Positions 31,916 to 39,273 of a stretch of 64,000 nt of DNA are shown one piece after another. The number at the start of each line of letters is the position of its first letter. The first letter of the stretch is position 1. A program made the translations under genes and the position numbers. The stretch is from JBFMFR01 sp040752025. Its GTDB lineage: Bacteria > Chloroflexota > Anaerolineae > Anaerolineales > UBA4823. The stretch is from the NCBI GenBank assembly GCA_040752025.1, contig JBFMFR010000030.1:20718-84717 (forward strand), given 5' to 3'. The notes beneath the pieces are model-generated. The model worked only from the letters and a program-made list of their open reading frames with translations. It ran no database searches and was not told the origin of the DNA.

Positions 31916-34459
31916 ATGATTGATGATCAGAAAAAAACTATTGATCGGATTCGTGCTTACTTTTGCCACTCTTACCGCTCAGAAGACAAGCACAGGAACC
32001 TATTCTTCTGGAATCTATTTAGTGAAGCCGGCTTCTATTTTACCGTTGACCAAAAACCATTCGCAAATGCTCCAATGGATATCACATATGTCGAATGGCT
32101 GATGCGCCGTAGCGATTGCTTTATTGCAGTAATTCCCAGAAGGCCTCGCCCAGAAGCTCCTAATGGTTGTTCTCCGTATCAATTTTTCGAGAATGGCTTA
32201 GCAGTTCGAGCTCATAAGCCAAGATTAATTTTTGCTGAAGAGAGCCTGCCGCATCGATTGTTTCGCGGTCTGGAAGAGGAAATTTGTTTTTTCCATCCGA
32301 CTCGTTATGAAGAGCAAGTATCTGAGTTCAGAAAAAATGCTCTCCAATTGATAAAAAAAGCTCAAGCCCAAAAAGCGAGCAATCCTGGCCCAAGACGGCA
32401 TGTAACGCTGATATCAGGGCGCTCAGACGCCTACTCAGCCGAGGTAGTCAACAGTATACGGAAAGTAGTGCAGGACTGCGGCTATGACCTTCGCATTTTT
32501 GATCCCTTTGTAGAGTTTGAGAGTGATGCTTTATTTACCTTGGATATTGAGGAAGGTGAAATCGTAATATCAGAAACTCGCTGGCCTCATATTCCTCTTG
32601 ATTTATTAACAAGTGTTCACCAACGCTGTATACCAATTATTCGTCTCTGCCATCTCGAGGCTGACGAATCGATCCAACAAGCTACGCAACTCATGAATTT
32701 GAGCTATAACGAGAATGAATGGAAGGAGGATACTTCTGGAAGATACCCCAGAATTCTAAAGAAATATCAAATTGATGCAGGTATGCAACCAGTTGTTTTC
32801 TGGCGCTCGATTTCTGAACTCTCTGAGGCAATATCAAAATGTCTCAAAAGAGTGAGTCTGAGCCGAGAAGAGTTAGTGACTCTCGCTGATGCTAAACGAT
32901 ATTTCCTGAGCATTGGGCGACGCCCAGATAAAGTTTTCATCAGCAATGAACATGCACAGAACAACATTGGTGTTCCATTAGCCAAACGATTGGAAGAAGA
33001 AGGTATTAACACTTTTCATTACATGAATGATCCCATTCCAGTTGGCACTCGAGATTGGCTAAACAGAGTCCGTCAAGAAATTGATGAATCGGGCATATTT
33101 ATCGCCCTTCTAAGCAGAAAATACCTCGAGAGTCAGTGGTGTCAAGTGGAGCTTGACCACGCGATCGCGCGTTATAAGAATGGTGATACCAAGATCCACC
33201 CATATTTAGTAGAAAATATGGAATGGCCAGAGGAGCGATTGAAATATACACAAGGTAAAGATCTAACTTTGCGTTCCGAATCGGAAGATAAATGGATAGA
33301 CTTTATTGTATCTCAAATAATCTTGAATCTAGAAATGCAAGATGAAGACCAACGGGTAACGGTTCAAGAAGCAAAAGCCAAGGAAATTAATGTGTTTTAT
33401 TCTCACGAATTTGGTTTACTGGGAACATTCGACAAAATCGAGAACTCTCTCCTAAAGAACACAAAACACAAGGAATTGCGATTAAATATCGATTTATTAA
33501 ACGAATTCCGACGGGTTGGAGCAATGGCATCGGATTGGAAAAAAATTGTAGATATAATGGGAAAGGCTATTCGTGAAAGTGTTTTTCAAAAGGGGAATGA
33601 AATTTATGAGCAATATCGAAATATTATCATAAACAACGCTAGTATGCAAAAAAAACTTGTGCACTTTTGTTTTGCTACAGATCGCAGCGGTTTTGTAATA
33701 CCTTTTGAATGGATGTTTACAAGTGAAAACAATCCATTACCCCTTTGCCTAGAGCATCCCGCTCATCGCATGCTTTACGAATATTCTAACCCCAGATCCG
33801 GATTGCACTATCTTCGCAAAAGCGAAATCACCGTTTTGCTAATAGCATCAAATACAGGAGGAATACCAGAAGTCGATGAGGAGATTAATGATATTGAAAA
33901 GTTACTGATTGAAAAAATGGGAATACCCCAAGAGAACATTTCCAAGCTAAATACACCACTATCGTCTATTGATCAAATCGAAAAAGAAATAACAAGTGGT
34001 AAATATCACCTACTTCATTTTGCTGGTCATGGAAACTTTGATGATCGAAACGGTGCGTTTCTACAAGCGTATGAACGCTTGGGAAGTTCAAAAACAAGGA
34101 GTGTCAGTATCACGGCGCCAATGCTTAAGGAATGGCTAAGCCAGTCAAGTATTAGATTTGCTTACTTTAGTAGTTGTTACAGCCTTGAAATGGGCATAGA
34201 AAACTCGAGAACCCCTACTCAATTTCGTTTCAAATCGATACAAGGACTTGCTCAAGCTGCTATTGAAGGTCGTGTCCCCGAAGTAATCGGTTTTCACTGG
34301 CCGATAATGGATTCGGAAAGCCGACAAATAGCTAATTCGTTTTACGAATTCTTTTCGGATTCTCTAAATGCTTCAGATGCACTTTTTGAGGCGCGCAGGA
34401 AATTTGCCGATTTAGATGCCAGAATCTGGGCAACCCCGATCTTGATACGGCAATATTAA
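31916..34459 (+). CDS. Multidomain TIR-like...TIR-CHAT effector
   Basis: The 847-residue protein, read from an ATG with AAGGAG 8 nt upstream, has four parts. Residues 1-150 form a TIR-like fold (AYFCHSYRSEDK start, RRSDCFIAVIPRRPRP, and a possible catalytic Glu in YQFFENGLAV). Residues about 155-330 look like another Rossmann/TIR-like unit (HVTLISGRSDAYSAEVV). Residues about 335-450 are a clear TIR domain: KVFISNEHAQNN, the BB-like IPVGTRDWLNRV loop, and SRKYLESQWCQVEL with Glu412 at the NADase position. Residues about 615-847 are a CHAT caspase-like domain with His705 (HFAGHGNFDD) and Cys754 (AYFSSCYSLE). It is predicted to use NAD and to cleave proteins on activation. It lies between SLOG and SLATT genes. 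Confidence 0.82.
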   Translation: MIDDQKKTIDRIRAYFCHSYRSEDKHRNLFFWNLFSEAGFYFTVDQKPFANAPMDITYVEWLMRRSDCFIAVIPRRPRPEAPNGCSPYQFFENGLAVRAHKPRLIFAEESLPHRLFRGLEEEICFFHPTRYEEQVSEFRKNALQLIKKAQAQKASNPGPRRHVTLISGRSDAYSAEVVNSIRKVVQDCGYDLRIFDPFVEFESDALFTLDIEEGEIVISETRWPHIPLDLLTSVHQRCIPIIRLCHLEADESIQQATQLMNLSYNENEWKEDTSGRYPRILKKYQIDAGMQPVVFWRSISELSEAISKCLKRVSLSREELVTLADAKRYFLSIGRRPDKVFISNEHAQNNIGVPLAKRLEEEGINTFHYMNDPIPVGTRDWLNRVRQEIDESGIFIALLSRKYLESQWCQVELDHAIARYKNGDTKIHPYLVENMEWPEERLKYTQGKDLTLRSESEDKWIDFIVSQIILNLEMQDEDQRVTVQEAKAKEINVFYSHEFGLLGTFDKIENSLLKNTKHKELRLNIDLLNEFRRVGAMASDWKKIVDIMGKAIRESVFQKGNEIYEQYRNIIINNASMQKKLVHFCFATDRSGFVIPFEWMFTSENNPLPLCLEHPAHRMLYEYSNPRSGLHYLRKSEITVLLIASNTGGIPEVDEEINDIEKLLIEKMGIPQENISKLNTPLSSIDQIEKEITSGKYHLLHFAGHGNFDDRNGAFLQAYERLGSSKTRSVSITAPMLKEWLSQSSIRFAYFSSCYSLEMGIENSRTPTQFRFKSIQGLAQAAIEGRVPEVIGFHWPIMDSESRQIANSFYEFFSDSLNASDALFEARRKFADLDARIWATPILIRQY

Positions 34460-34541
34460 TCCTCTCCATAATTTGGTTACTGCTTTTTTGGATTTGGCGT
34501 TTTCTATGGATGCTTAGGTACATCAATCGGAGCAAAAGATC

Positions 34542-35093
34542 ATGGAAAAAAAATATCAGACTAAAGAGGATCTTGAACACAGATTTACAAACTTGTTAGA
34601 CCTAATCGATAAAATAGAGTTGAGTGAAACAAAGAGGACAGCATTCAAGACTCGATATCTGGATCAAGTTTTATGGTTTGATGGCCATGCTGAGCAGACA
34701 CAGATACTTTATTATTTACTTCGCCTAACCACTATTGTTGGTGGGGTGCTCATTCCATCTTTGGTGAGTTTTTACGAGCGCATTTCCTGGCTTCACTGGG
34801 TAGTCTTTTCAGTTAGCCTCATTGTGGCTATTAGTTCTGCGGTAGAGGGATTTTTTCATTACGGAGAACGGTGGCGAAATTATAGGCGTACAGCAGAAGA
34901 ATTGAAAATGGAAGGCTGGTTGTTTATTCAACTAGCCGGTCGATATGGTCGAAAGAAGTATTTGACACACGAGGATGCTTTTCCGGACTTTGCAGGTAGA
35001 GTGGAAGATATCATTCGACAAGAGCTAAATATCTATATTACTCAAATAGTTGGCGAACAAGATTTGGAAAAAAGCAAAAAGAGTTCTGCTTGA
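34542..35093 (+). CDS. SLATT-family (DUF4231) two-TM membrane effector
   Basis: The 183-residue protein has a helical N-terminus and two adjacent membrane helices (about 65-85 and 90-112: ILYYLLRLTTIVGGVLIP, LHWVVFSVSLIVAISSA). Then comes the HYGERWRNYRRTAEELKMEG segment that marks DUF4231/SLATT (the Arg-Trp-x-Asn-Tyr-Arg...Glu-Leu-x-x-Glu block). SLATT proteins were named for association with SMODS and SLOG proteins and are predicted pore-formers in nucleotide-activated suicide systems. GGAGCAAAAGATC precedes the ATG. It lies 82 nt after the TIR-CHAT gene on the same strand. The final 15 residues are charged and not conserved in any pattern I know. Confidence 0.82.
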   Translation: MEKKYQTKEDLEHRFTNLLDLIDKIELSETKRTAFKTRYLDQVLWFDGHAEQTQILYYLLRLTTIVGGVLIPSLVSFYERISWLHWVVFSVSLIVAISSAVEGFFHYGERWRNYRRTAEELKMEGWLFIQLAGRYGRKKYLTHEDAFPDFAGRVEDIIRQELNIYITQIVGEQDLEKSKKSSA

Positions 35094-35105
35094 GCTTGGT
35101 TTTCT

Positions 35106-35912
35106 TCATAGCATTGGAATCCAAATCTTTACTGCATTTCCACTAGGCCCAATGTAGAAAAACTCCCTTTCTGCTAATTCACCAACCCTATAATTGGAGC
35201 ATCCTAATTTAGATATAACAACTGGAGATGCAACTCTCCCAATCAACTTTGTACAAAATAAATCAATCCATTGATTGATTTGATCAACACGATTTGCATT
35301 CAGAGTAACAATTGGCCAACAACCAGCTCTTGGCCCATAATATATCAACCACATGAGGGCTTCTTGGGTAATGTCTGGATATTTCATAATTTGGGATAGA
35401 TCATCAACTATCAACAGAACACCGGGTTTGTTCTGGAGATGTGTCAATTGATACTCCACCGAGTTCGCTAATTGGGGTAATATTTCCTTCGCAATTTTAT
35501 CTGCCCAAGAAACAATTTCCAGTTGTGTTGAATCCTTGATTAAATTACAAGATACAACATCAAACCATTCGTTCGGCGAGTGTGTGAGAACTGTGCATCT
35601 TAAATCATCCACTCTATTCAGGTATAGCGCTGAAACAGAAATTGTCTTCAGAATGTGCGTCTTCCCAATTCCTGCATCACCAACAATTAACACGGAACTG
35701 GAAACTGGAGAATCAAAATCCCTTATGAAAGGAAGTCCGGCACTTGTTACCCCCATTAACGCAGATCGATGCTCTATAGGCTGCATCTCACACAAGATGT
35801 GAGTCAATTCCTGCTTCTTAGGATGGTGAACTTGAAAATATGAGTATATATTGCTCACTTCATGTTTACCCTCGGAGATAGGATCATTGTAAAGCAACAC
35901 AAAACACCTCAT
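35106..35912 (-). CDS. P-loop ATPase, FtsK/HerA-like or AAA type
   Basis: The 268-residue protein has Walker A GDAGIGKT at 78-85 (VLIVGDAGIGKTHILK) and Walker B LLIVDD at 166-171. A late segment, YGPRAGCWPIVTLNANRV, recalls the Arg-finger/sensor region of small FtsK-like ATPases. It lacks membrane helices and has no recognisable DNA-binding domain. It converges on the SLATT gene with 12 bp between stops, so it is a separate unit from the SLOG-TIR-CHAT-SLATT run but in the same AT-rich DNA. The start is uncertain: the ATG at 35912 has no good ribosome site, and a GTG about 18 codons in (after a GAGGG) is possible. Its role in the island is unknown. Confidence 0.65.
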   Translation of the reverse strand: MRCFVLLYNDPISEGKHEVSNIYSYFQVHHPKKQELTHILCEMQPIEHRSALMGVTSAGLPFIRDFDSPVSSSVLIVGDAGIGKTHILKTISVSALYLNRVDDLRCTVLTHSPNEWFDVVSCNLIKDSTQLEIVSWADKIAKEILPQLANSVEYQLTHLQNKPGVLLIVDDLSQIMKYPDITQEALMWLIYYGPRAGCWPIVTLNANRVDQINQWIDLFCTKLIGRVASPVVISKLGCSNYRVGELAEREFFYIGPSGNAVKIWIPML

Positions 35913-36038
35913 GCCAGCAGGAATGAGAACTTATGTTCTAAAAATATTTTACCAAATCTATTCCATTATTGCAACCCGAATACAGAGTTTCTCATTTTAG
36001 ATACTTTACATTATATATTGCATTCCTCAAGAATAGAA

Positions 36039-37655
36039 ATGTTACTTTCGCAACTCCACTGGTGGCAGCGCGGCGTCATCTACCAGATTTACCCGCGCAG
36101 CTTCAAAGATTCGACCGGCAACGGCATCGGCGACCTGCATGGCGTCATCGAAAAACTCGACTATCTCAACGGCGCGCCGCACTCGTTAGGCGTAGACGCC
36201 ATCTGGCTCAGCCCGATCTTCCCCTCACCCATGGCCGACTTTGGCTACGATGTGGCCGATTACTGCGACATCGACCCTCTTTTCGGCGACCTGGCGACTT
36301 TCGACCGCTTGCTGGCCGAAGCCCATCGCCGGGATATCAAAATCATCATCGATTGGGTGCCCAACCACACCTCCGATCAGCATCCCTGGTTCAAGGAAGC
36401 GCGCCGCAGCCGGGAGAACCCCCGGCGCGACTGGTATATCTGGCGCGACTCCCGCCCGGATGGCTCCCTCCCCAACAATTGGGGCAGCTTCTTCGGCGGT
36501 CCAGCCTGGACTCTCGATCCGCTTACGGGCCAGTATTACCTGCACCAGTTCGTCAAAGAACAGCCTGAGCTCAACTGGCGCAACCCACAGGTGCAGGCCA
36601 CCATGCTGGATGTGCTGCGCTTCTGGCTGCGACGCGGTGTGGATGGCTTCCGCATGGACGTCATCGGCCTGATCATCAAAGACGCCGAGCTGCGCGACAA
36701 CCCGCCCGATCCCAACGCTGACCCAAGCCTGCCACCCAATGATCTGATCAGCCGGCAGTTGCACCAATACAACCAGGATCAGGACGAAGTGCACCCTGTG
36801 CTGCGCCGCATCCGCGCCGTGTTGGATGAGTTCGATGAGCGCCCCGCCATCGGGGAAGTGTGGGAGCCGCTGCCGCGCTGGGTGCGTTACTATGGCCAAC
36901 GGGGTGATGAACTGCACCTGCCCTTCAACTTCCGCTTGATGGAACAGCCCTGGCAGGCGCAGGCGATGCGCCGCTCGGTAGATGAATTAGAAGCGATCCT
37001 GCCGCCCTTCGCCTGGCCCAATTATGTATTGGGCAACCACGACCGGCCGCGCCTGGCAAGCCGCTTCGGCGGACAGGCCCAGGCCCGCCTGGCTGCCATG
37101 CTGCTGCTCACCCTGCGCGGCACGCCTACGCTCTATTACGGCGATGAGCTCGGCCTGCCCAATGGGATGATCCCACCAGACAAGATCCAGGACCCCCAGG
37201 GCAAAAACCTGGGCGCCGGGCGCACTCGCGACGTGGCCCGCACCCCCATGCAGTGGAATGACCGCCCCCATGCCGGTTTCTCATCCAGCGAGCCCTGGCT
37301 GCCGGTCTTTCCGGATTACACCCTGCGCAACGTCGCCAGCCAATCGGAAGACCCCACCTCCATCCTGAACCTGTACCGGCGCCTGTTGAGCCTGCGCCGC
37401 GCCAGTCCGGCCCTGCATGGCGGCAGCTACCAGCCGCTCGAAACCCAGCCGGATTGTTTCGTCTACTTGCGCCAGGCCAGTGATGGCGAACGCCAACTGG
37501 TGGCGCTGAACTTTGCCGAGAGCGAACAGCGCCTGGCGCTGCCAGGCGCTTCCAGCGGCGAGATCCTGCTCTCCACCTACCTGGACCGGGAAGGGAAGCA
37601 GTCGCTCTCCGATCTCCGCCTGCGCCCCAATGAGGGCCTCATCCTCCGAATCTGA
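36039..37655 (+). CDS. GH13 alpha-glucosidase (oligo-1,6-glucosidase/trehalose-active type)
   Basis: The 538-residue GH13 enzyme has WWQRGVIYQIYPRSF at the start, then WVPNHTSDQHPW, the nucleophile Asp207 (GFRMDVIGL), the acid/base Glu273 (AIGEVWEP) and transition-state Asp335 (LGNHDRPRLAS). It hydrolyses or rearranges alpha-1,4 or alpha-1,6 glucosidic bonds of small sugars. No signal peptide is seen, so it acts in the cytoplasm. The first six codons are AT-rich while the rest is GC-rich. The ATG at 36039 has no good ribosome site and lies at the island edge, so the original 5' end may have been replaced. A membrane-protein gene overlaps its stop. Confidence 0.88.
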   Translation: MLLSQLHWWQRGVIYQIYPRSFKDSTGNGIGDLHGVIEKLDYLNGAPHSLGVDAIWLSPIFPSPMADFGYDVADYCDIDPLFGDLATFDRLLAEAHRRDIKIIIDWVPNHTSDQHPWFKEARRSRENPRRDWYIWRDSRPDGSLPNNWGSFFGGPAWTLDPLTGQYYLHQFVKEQPELNWRNPQVQATMLDVLRFWLRRGVDGFRMDVIGLIIKDAELRDNPPDPNADPSLPPNDLISRQLHQYNQDQDEVHPVLRRIRAVLDEFDERPAIGEVWEPLPRWVRYYGQRGDELHLPFNFRLMEQPWQAQAMRRSVDELEAILPPFAWPNYVLGNHDRPRLASRFGGQAQARLAAMLLLTLRGTPTLYYGDELGLPNGMIPPDKIQDPQGKNLGAGRTRDVARTPMQWNDRPHAGFSSSEPWLPVFPDYTLRNVASQSEDPTSILNLYRRLLSLRRASPALHGGSYQPLETQPDCFVYLRQASDGERQLVALNFAESEQRLALPGASSGEILLSTYLDREGKQSLSDLRLRPNEGLILRI

Positions 37656-38221
37656 TGGACTCCGAAAAACCACCTTCGCCTTTCCAGCGCTTCCTCTCCA
37701 GCCCAAAGCCGGGCCTGCCGTTCATCGCCCTGGCCTACTGCGCCTTGCTGGCCTTTTGGGCCTACCTTTACTCCTTACCGGCCTGGGTCCAGCCGCTCCA
37801 AACCATTCACCCTGACCGGTCCTACAACCTATATTGGCTTTTGATCTGGATCTTGCTGGCGTTGTGGCCTCTATCTACCCTGGTCACTCACCTGCTCGCT
37901 CGTGCGTTCGGCTGGCGCGCTCCCTTCCTGCGCGCTTTGCACACCACCGGCAAAGCCTGGATACTGCACGCTCTGGCCCTGTTGGCCTTCGACGCCGTTC
38001 TGGCCGCGCTGGGCTCGCTTGGCTGGCAAAGCATTGGGGAAATCTGCTACATCTCCCTGCGCGGCGGCATCATCTGGCTGATCTACCCGAGTGCGATCCA
38101 GGCCATCTACGGCGAAGAATCACGTTCGTGTTTGCTCACCATTCTGACCGCAATCGCCATTCTCCTGCTCACCATCGGAGCCGGCTCCCTGGCGTACTGG
38201 TTGCTCAGCCAGGGCATCTGA
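37655..38221 (+). CDS. Small multi-pass membrane protein, family unknown
   Basis: The 188-residue protein has about five membrane helices (around 25-45, 62-80, 102-122, 130-150 and 160-182) and a basic, Pro-rich start (MDSEKPPSPFQRFLSS). I do not recognise the family, though its helix pattern resembles Yip1-like proteins. The ATG overlaps the GH13 stop (TGATG), so it is co-translated with the glucosidase. No signal suggests a function. Confidence 0.6.
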   Translation: MDSEKPPSPFQRFLSSPKPGLPFIALAYCALLAFWAYLYSLPAWVQPLQTIHPDRSYNLYWLLIWILLALWPLSTLVTHLLARAFGWRAPFLRALHTTGKAWILHALALLAFDAVLAALGSLGWQSIGEICYISLRGGIIWLIYPSAIQAIYGEESRSCLLTILTAIAILLLTIGAGSLAYWLLSQGI

Positions 38222-38281
38222 CCAACGCGATCTTAAGATAAGATTTAGGCTTACACTCTGGAATCTTTTCGTCAGACGAGA

Positions 38282-38287
38282 TATAAT
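38282..38287 (+). promoter_or_regulatory. TATAAT -10 box for the DUF4332 gene
   Basis: TATAAT lies 28 nt before the ATG at 38316, with AAGGAGG at 38304-38310. No -35 hexamer is convincing. A short ATCTTAAGAT palindrome sits at 38230-38239. Confidence 0.6.
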
Positions 38288-38315
38288 CATTATAAGTTTG
38301 ACAAAGGAGGTCAAA

Positions 38316-38720
38316 ATGACAAAACTTATTGACATCGAGGGCATTGGTGCAACCTACGCCCAAAAACTGCAAGACGCTGGCATCGCCAAGGCTGAAGAAC
38401 TTTTAGAGAAAGGCGCCACCCCCAAAGGTCGCAAGGAAATCGCCGAGAAGAGCGGTATCAGCGATGCCTTAATCCTGGAATGGGTTAACCATGTTGACCT
38501 GTTCCGCATCAAAGGCGTCGGTGAAGAATACGCCGACCTGCTCGAAGCGGCTGGCGTTGACACCATCCCCGAGTTGGCTCAGCGCAAGGCCGAGAACCTG
38601 CTCAAGAAATTGGAAGAAGTCAACCAGGCCAAGAAGCTCGTCCGGCGTTTGCCGCTGCAATCCCAGGTGGCCGACTGGATCGAGCAGGCCAAGCAACTGC
38701 CGCGGGTCATCACCTACTAA
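38316..38720 (+). CDS. DUF4332 helix-hairpin-helix protein
   Basis: The 134-residue protein carries two HhH-type units: IDIEGIGATYAQKLQDAGI and FRIKGVGEEYADLLEAAGV. They are separated by helices, with a final helical tail. DUF4332 proteins are predicted to bind nucleic acid non-specifically and are often found beside ribosomal or energy genes. The ATG at 38316 has a perfect AAGGAGG ribosome site. A TTG at 38298 would place that site inside the gene. The frequent Lys and Glu residues and the strong ribosome site suggest high expression. It is followed by a hairpin at 38745 that could end the transcript. Confidence 0.85.
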   Translation: MTKLIDIEGIGATYAQKLQDAGIAKAEELLEKGATPKGRKEIAEKSGISDALILEWVNHVDLFRIKGVGEEYADLLEAAGVDTIPELAQRKAENLLKKLEEVNQAKKLVRRLPLQSQVADWIEQAKQLPRVITY

Positions 38721-38744
38721 CTGAACCCTTCCCATTCATCGCCA

Positions 38745-38788
38745 CGCACAAGCCCGGTAAACCTGTTCATCAGCGCCGGGCTTGTGCG
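38745..38788. terminator. Hairpin with 13-bp perfect stem between DUF4332 and mscL genes
   Basis: CGCACAAGCCCGG (38745-38757) and CCGGGCTTGTGCG (38776-38788) pair perfectly around an 18-nt loop. No T run follows, so it may be a Rho-independent-like terminator, an RNA stabiliser, or both. The following gene is 27 nt downstream. Confidence 0.6.
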
Positions 38789-38814
38789 CGGGCGACTTTC
38801 TCAGGAGTCTGGTT

Positions 38815-39267
38815 ATGCTCAAGGAATTCAAAGAGTTTGCCATGCGTGGCAATGTGATCGATCTTGCCGTGGGTATTATTATCGGCTCTGCCTTCGGCTC
38901 TATCGTTAACTCGCTGGTCAACGATATTCTCATGCCGCCCGTTGGGCTGCTGCTGGGCAATGTCGATTTTTCCAATCTGTTCCTGGTGCTGAAAGAAGGC
39001 CAGCCAGTGGCTCCGTATGCCACCCTGGCAGATGCCCAGACCGCTGGCGCTGTGACGGTGAATTATGGCATCTTCATCAACGCCATCATCACCTTCATCA
39101 TTGTGACCTTCGCAGTTTTCCTGCTCATCCGCGGCATCAACCGCATGCAGCGCCAGGAGCAGGCCGCCGAACCAGCCCCCACCACCAAACTCTGCCCTTT
39201 CTGCGCCACAGATATCCCTATCCAGGCCCAGCGCTGCCCGCACTGCACCTCATCACTGTCAGAGTAA
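38815..39267 (+). CDS. mscL: Large-conductance mechanosensitive channel with C-terminal zinc ribbon
   Basis: The 150-residue protein has the MscL N-terminus MLKEFKEFAMRGNVIDLAVG and two membrane helices (GIIIGSAFGSIVNSLVNDIL and YGIFINAIITFIIVTFAVFL). After the second helix, instead of the usual charged bundle alone, it ends in a zinc ribbon CPFC...CPHC (CPFCATDIPIQAQRCPHC). The channel opens under osmotic down-shock. The ribbon may trim or stabilise the cytoplasmic end. CAGGAG precedes the ATG. The next gene, the Grx-TrxR fusion, starts 6 nt after its stop, so both may share a transcript. Confidence 0.92.
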   Translation: MLKEFKEFAMRGNVIDLAVGIIIGSAFGSIVNSLVNDILMPPVGLLLGNVDFSNLFLVLKEGQPVAPYATLADAQTAGAVTVNYGIFINAIITFIIVTFAVFLLIRGINRMQRQEQAAEPAPTTKLCPFCATDIPIQAQRCPHCTSSLSE

Positions 39268-39273
39268 ATTCTG

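Larger units (their letters stand above)
30746..36040. other. AT-rich genomic island with a predicted conflict system
   Basis: Base use changes abruptly after 30745 and back again at about 36045. Inside, codons end mostly in A or T, intergenic runs of A/T are long, and four genes with no link to the neighbours are present (SLOG, TIR-CHAT, SLATT and, on the other strand, a P-loop ATPase). No integrase, tRNA or clear direct repeats mark the ends. The 305-bp gap 30746-31050 holds two promoter-like sequences and otherwise nothing I can identify. Acquisition by transfer is inferred from composition and content. Confidence 0.8.
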
